Source of the DNA: Mariprofundus sp.
GTDB lineage: Bacteria > Pseudomonadota > Zetaproteobacteria > Mariprofundales > Mariprofundaceae
Length of the DNA stretch: 64,000 bases
Direction of reading: 5' to 3'
Assembly: GCA_021772775.1 (NCBI GenBank)
Contig: JAJFLH010000040.1
Location: forward strand, 35,408 to 99,407
In this document: positions 62,073-64,000 of the stretch, piece after piece
Numbering within the stretch: the stretch's first letter is position 1
Layout of the letters: the number at the start of each line of letters is the position of its first letter
Made by a program: the position numbers and the translations under genes
Notes under the pieces: generated by a model
The model's input: the letters and a program-made list of their open reading frames with translations, nothing else
Database searches by the model: none
Told to the model about the DNA's origin: nothing

Positions 62073-63398
62073 ATGGCGCGGGGGAGCAGTAAACAGGCCT
62101 CTCTATTGCAACCGCAAGCTACTGATGTCGCCGCTCCTTTAGCCTATCGGATTCGCCCTGCGACTCTTCAGGATGTGGCAGGTCAGCCAGAGTTGACCCG
62201 AGCTGACTCATGGTTTGCTATGATGATTGCCGAAGCGCGTTGCTGCTCATGTATCTTCTGGGGCCCGCCGGGGGTGGGTAAAACCACATTGGCCAATGTC
62301 ATGGCTGAAGCGGCGGATCTGCCCTTTACGCATCTCTCGGCTGTATCTGCCGGTAAAGCGGAAGTACAAGCGGTGGTGAAACAGGCCCAGCAGACGGGGC
62401 AGACCTGGCTGCTGTTTCTTGACGAAATACATCGTTTTAATAAAGCACAGCAGGATGTGCTGCTGCCATATATTGAAGATGGCACCTTGATTCTAGTGGG
62501 TGCAACGACTGAGAATCCCTCATTTTCGTTGAATAACGCACTGCTTTCACGTTGTCGGGTGGTTGTACTCAATGCGTTGGAGCAGGATGATCTTGAATCA
62601 ATTTTAAAACGCGCTTGTGAGCAGTTACAACAACAGTCGGCACTGTTTCAAGTTGAGTCAGATGCGATTAATTGGTTGGCAGCCAATGCAGATGGTGATG
62701 CGCGTTATGCTCTGAATGCCTTGGAGGCTCTGTTTGATGCTGGCCCATCACAAGGCTGGTCAAAAGCTGCGGTTGAGACACAGAGTTTAAGGCGTGCAGC
62801 GCGTTATGATAGAGATGGTGATGCCCATTACGATTTGATATCGGCATTGCACAAATGTGTGCGTGATTCCGATGCTGATGCCGCTCTGTACTGGTTGGCA
62901 CGTATGTTGGAAGCAGGCGAGCAGCCGCTATATATATCACGGCGATTGATTCGTATCGCTACCGAAGATATCGGATTAGCAGATCCAAAAGCACTCAGTG
63001 TGGCCTTGGATGCACATCGCATGTTTGAAATTCTTGGTTCCCCGGAAGGAGAGCAGGGACTGTTTGAAACGGTGATTTATCTGGCTCTGGCTCCAAAAAG
63101 TAATGCAGCTTATATGGCAGAGAAGGCGGCTCGAAAACTTGCCAAACAGACCCAGCAGAGTGAGGTGCCGATGCATTTGAGAAATGCGCCAACCAAGCTG
63201 ATGAAACAATTGGGACATGGTGATGGTTACCAGTATGCTCACAATGATGCGGATGCTGTCGTTGATCAGCAGCATTTTCCAAGCGGTGTAAGTGCAGAAA
63301 CTATCTATCATCCGGGCGAGCGTGGTTTTGAACGCACATTGAAGGAGCGTGTGGCTTGGCTAGAGCAGCGGAAAGCTGATAAAAGGAGAGCATCATGA
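62073..63398 (+). CDS. rarA: Replication-associated recombination protein RarA (MgsA)
   Basis: The protein has the AAA+ ATPase domain with Walker A GPPGVGKTT (about 64-72), Walker B LFLDEIHRFNKAQQD and sensor 1 GATTENPSF. The clamp-loader-like C-terminal domains have APKSNAAYMAE and YHPGERGFERTLKER. It acts at stalled replication forks. The frame opens at a TTG (62061); the ATG at 62073 is the more likely start. It overlaps crcB by four bases. Confidence 0.95.
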   Translation: MARGSSKQASLLQPQATDVAAPLAYRIRPATLQDVAGQPELTRADSWFAMMIAEARCCSCIFWGPPGVGKTTLANVMAEAADLPFTHLSAVSAGKAEVQAVVKQAQQTGQTWLLFLDEIHRFNKAQQDVLLPYIEDGTLILVGATTENPSFSLNNALLSRCRVVVLNALEQDDLESILKRACEQLQQQSALFQVESDAINWLAANADGDARYALNALEALFDAGPSQGWSKAAVETQSLRRAARYDRDGDAHYDLISALHKCVRDSDADAALYWLARMLEAGEQPLYISRRLIRIATEDIGLADPKALSVALDAHRMFEILGSPEGEQGLFETVIYLALAPKSNAAYMAEKAARKLAKQTQQSEVPMHLRNAPTKLMKQLGHGDGYQYAHNDADAVVDQQHFPSGVSAETIYHPGERGFERTLKERVAWLEQRKADKRRAS

Positions 63399-63772
63399 CA
63401 CGGCAGCTGATTGCGGTGGCGCTTGGTGGGGCGGCAGGTGCAGTGCTGCGCTGGTTGATGGCATCAGGTATTCAGAAAATGGCCGGTGGTGCTTTTCCAT
63501 GGGGTACGTTTGCGGTCAATGCTGTGGGAAGTTTTTTGCTAGGCTTCTTGTTTGTCTGGTTGATTGAGCGCTCTACAGTCAGTGAGTTAGTCAGGCTTGC
63601 TGTGACGGTTGGCTTTTTGGGTGCGTTTACAACATTTTCAACCTATTCACTTGAATCGATCCGATTATTACAGGAAGGCGCATTTGCATTGGCCTTCGGC
63701 AATATTATGGGGCAAGTGGTTGTCTGTTTACTACTGACATGGTTAGGCGTGCAATTGGCACGGGGGTTGTGA
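63395..63772 (+). CDS. crcB: Fluoride channel CrcB (Fluc)
   Basis: The 125-residue protein has four transmembrane helices and the Fluc signatures GGAAGAVLRWLMAS (about 9-22), GTFAVNAVGSFLLGF (about 36-50) and VGFLGAFTTFSTYSLE (about 75-90), which hold the central sodium site and the fluoride path. It expels fluoride as a dual-topology dimer. The ATG overlaps the rarA stop. No fluoride riboswitch is seen, as the gene rides behind rarA. Confidence 0.95.
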   Translation: MTRQLIAVALGGAAGAVLRWLMASGIQKMAGGAFPWGTFAVNAVGSFLLGFLFVWLIERSTVSELVRLAVTVGFLGAFTTFSTYSLESIRLLQEGAFALAFGNIMGQVVVCLLLTWLGVQLARGL

Positions 63773-64000
63773 TTCAGGGCTCCTGCCTTTTTGTGACTTG
63801 GCACCTCCGTGTGCCTCAAGCTTTTATTGTAATATCACCAAAAATGTGAACGGCTGTTTTCGGCCCAGACCGTGTGAAAACGTAAATCAAACAGTGATCT
63901 GTTGCGCTAATATTATTTAACTGCATTTTATGACCGTATTTGGCTTTGATTCAAGCAAAAGAAGGTCTTGGTCGGTTTATAAGGCCAGTATTAATCGGTA
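63773..64000. other. Intergenic end of window
   Basis: No gene, terminator or repeat that I can support is visible in these 228 bases. The segment is AT-rich toward the end and may hold a promoter for a gene beyond the right edge. Confidence 0.4.

Noticed and set aside
1..64000. tRNA or rRNA genes
   Set aside because: I looked for cloverleaf-like and rRNA-like stretches in the spacers and recognised none; a tRNAscan run would be decisive.

Overview
The window reads as one chromosomal segment of a Gram-negative proteobacterium of moderate GC content. It encodes lipoprotein-sorting factors, two RND-type export systems, FadL/TolC-type outer-membrane proteins, FeoB, a sigma-28 (FliA) promoter in front of a small flagellar-rod-like gene, RNase J, FtsK, Rho and a compact his operon. 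Iron uptake by FeoB, RNase J and this gene mix would suit a zetaproteobacterium (Mariprofundus-like) or a related lineage. That placement is a guess from memory of gene content, and no marker gene in the window settles it.

Layout. 1-3341: housekeeping genes (partial retropepsin-like protease, spermidine-synthase-like enzyme, NfeD plus a band-7 protein). About 3374-14932: a chromosomal integron. A complete integron integrase (13313-14329, + strand) carries the IntI-specific insert, and a candidate attI core lies at 13202-13208. To its left is a leftward array of mostly minus-strand cassettes separated by attC sites at 12268-12355, 10020-10116, 8142-8198, 5301-5380 (eroded), 4292-4378 and 3374-3461. 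The three cassettes nearest attI all encode nucleases or restriction functions: a GIY-YIG protein; a C5-methyltransferase with an overlapping PD-(D/E)XK-like protein (a Type II restriction-modification candidate); and an OLD-family ATPase/TOPRIM nuclease. The far part holds an M48 lipoprotein protease and a DUF1499/CHMI gene pair, and its attC cores are damaged. Between these parts lie a CNNM transporter, a clipped HTH gene and a sulfotransferase, with no attC site between them. A methyltransferase gene follows intI by three bases.

15075-28419: an orphan flagellar-rod-like gene with a sigma-28 promoter; a murA-hisGDCBHAF operon read leftwards; rho with a long basic repeat-containing extension; a pyrimidine-nucleotidase-like HAD enzyme; and a secreted protein of unknown function paired with a 43-residue lipoprotein. 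28611-34773: apaG, a GST, then a TetR-RND-LolA-like-porin operon with an operator over its promoter. 34954-42449: GNAT, metA-metY, slyD, a hairpin-rich 73-bp-period repeat, an orphan HicB, an HNH restriction-like nuclease, a strong unexplained minus-strand terminator, and rluE.

42676-54535: a tripartite RND efflux operon, two proteins sharing a ComEA-type helix-hairpin-helix module with a strong inverted repeat between them, a cupin, a Kef-type antiporter and FeoB. 54561-63772: a QueG-like ferredoxin, pyrE, RNase J, ftsK-lolA, a FadL-type porin, rarA and crcB. The most distinctive part is the integron, whose attI-proximal cassettes together look like a small anti-phage (defence) set.
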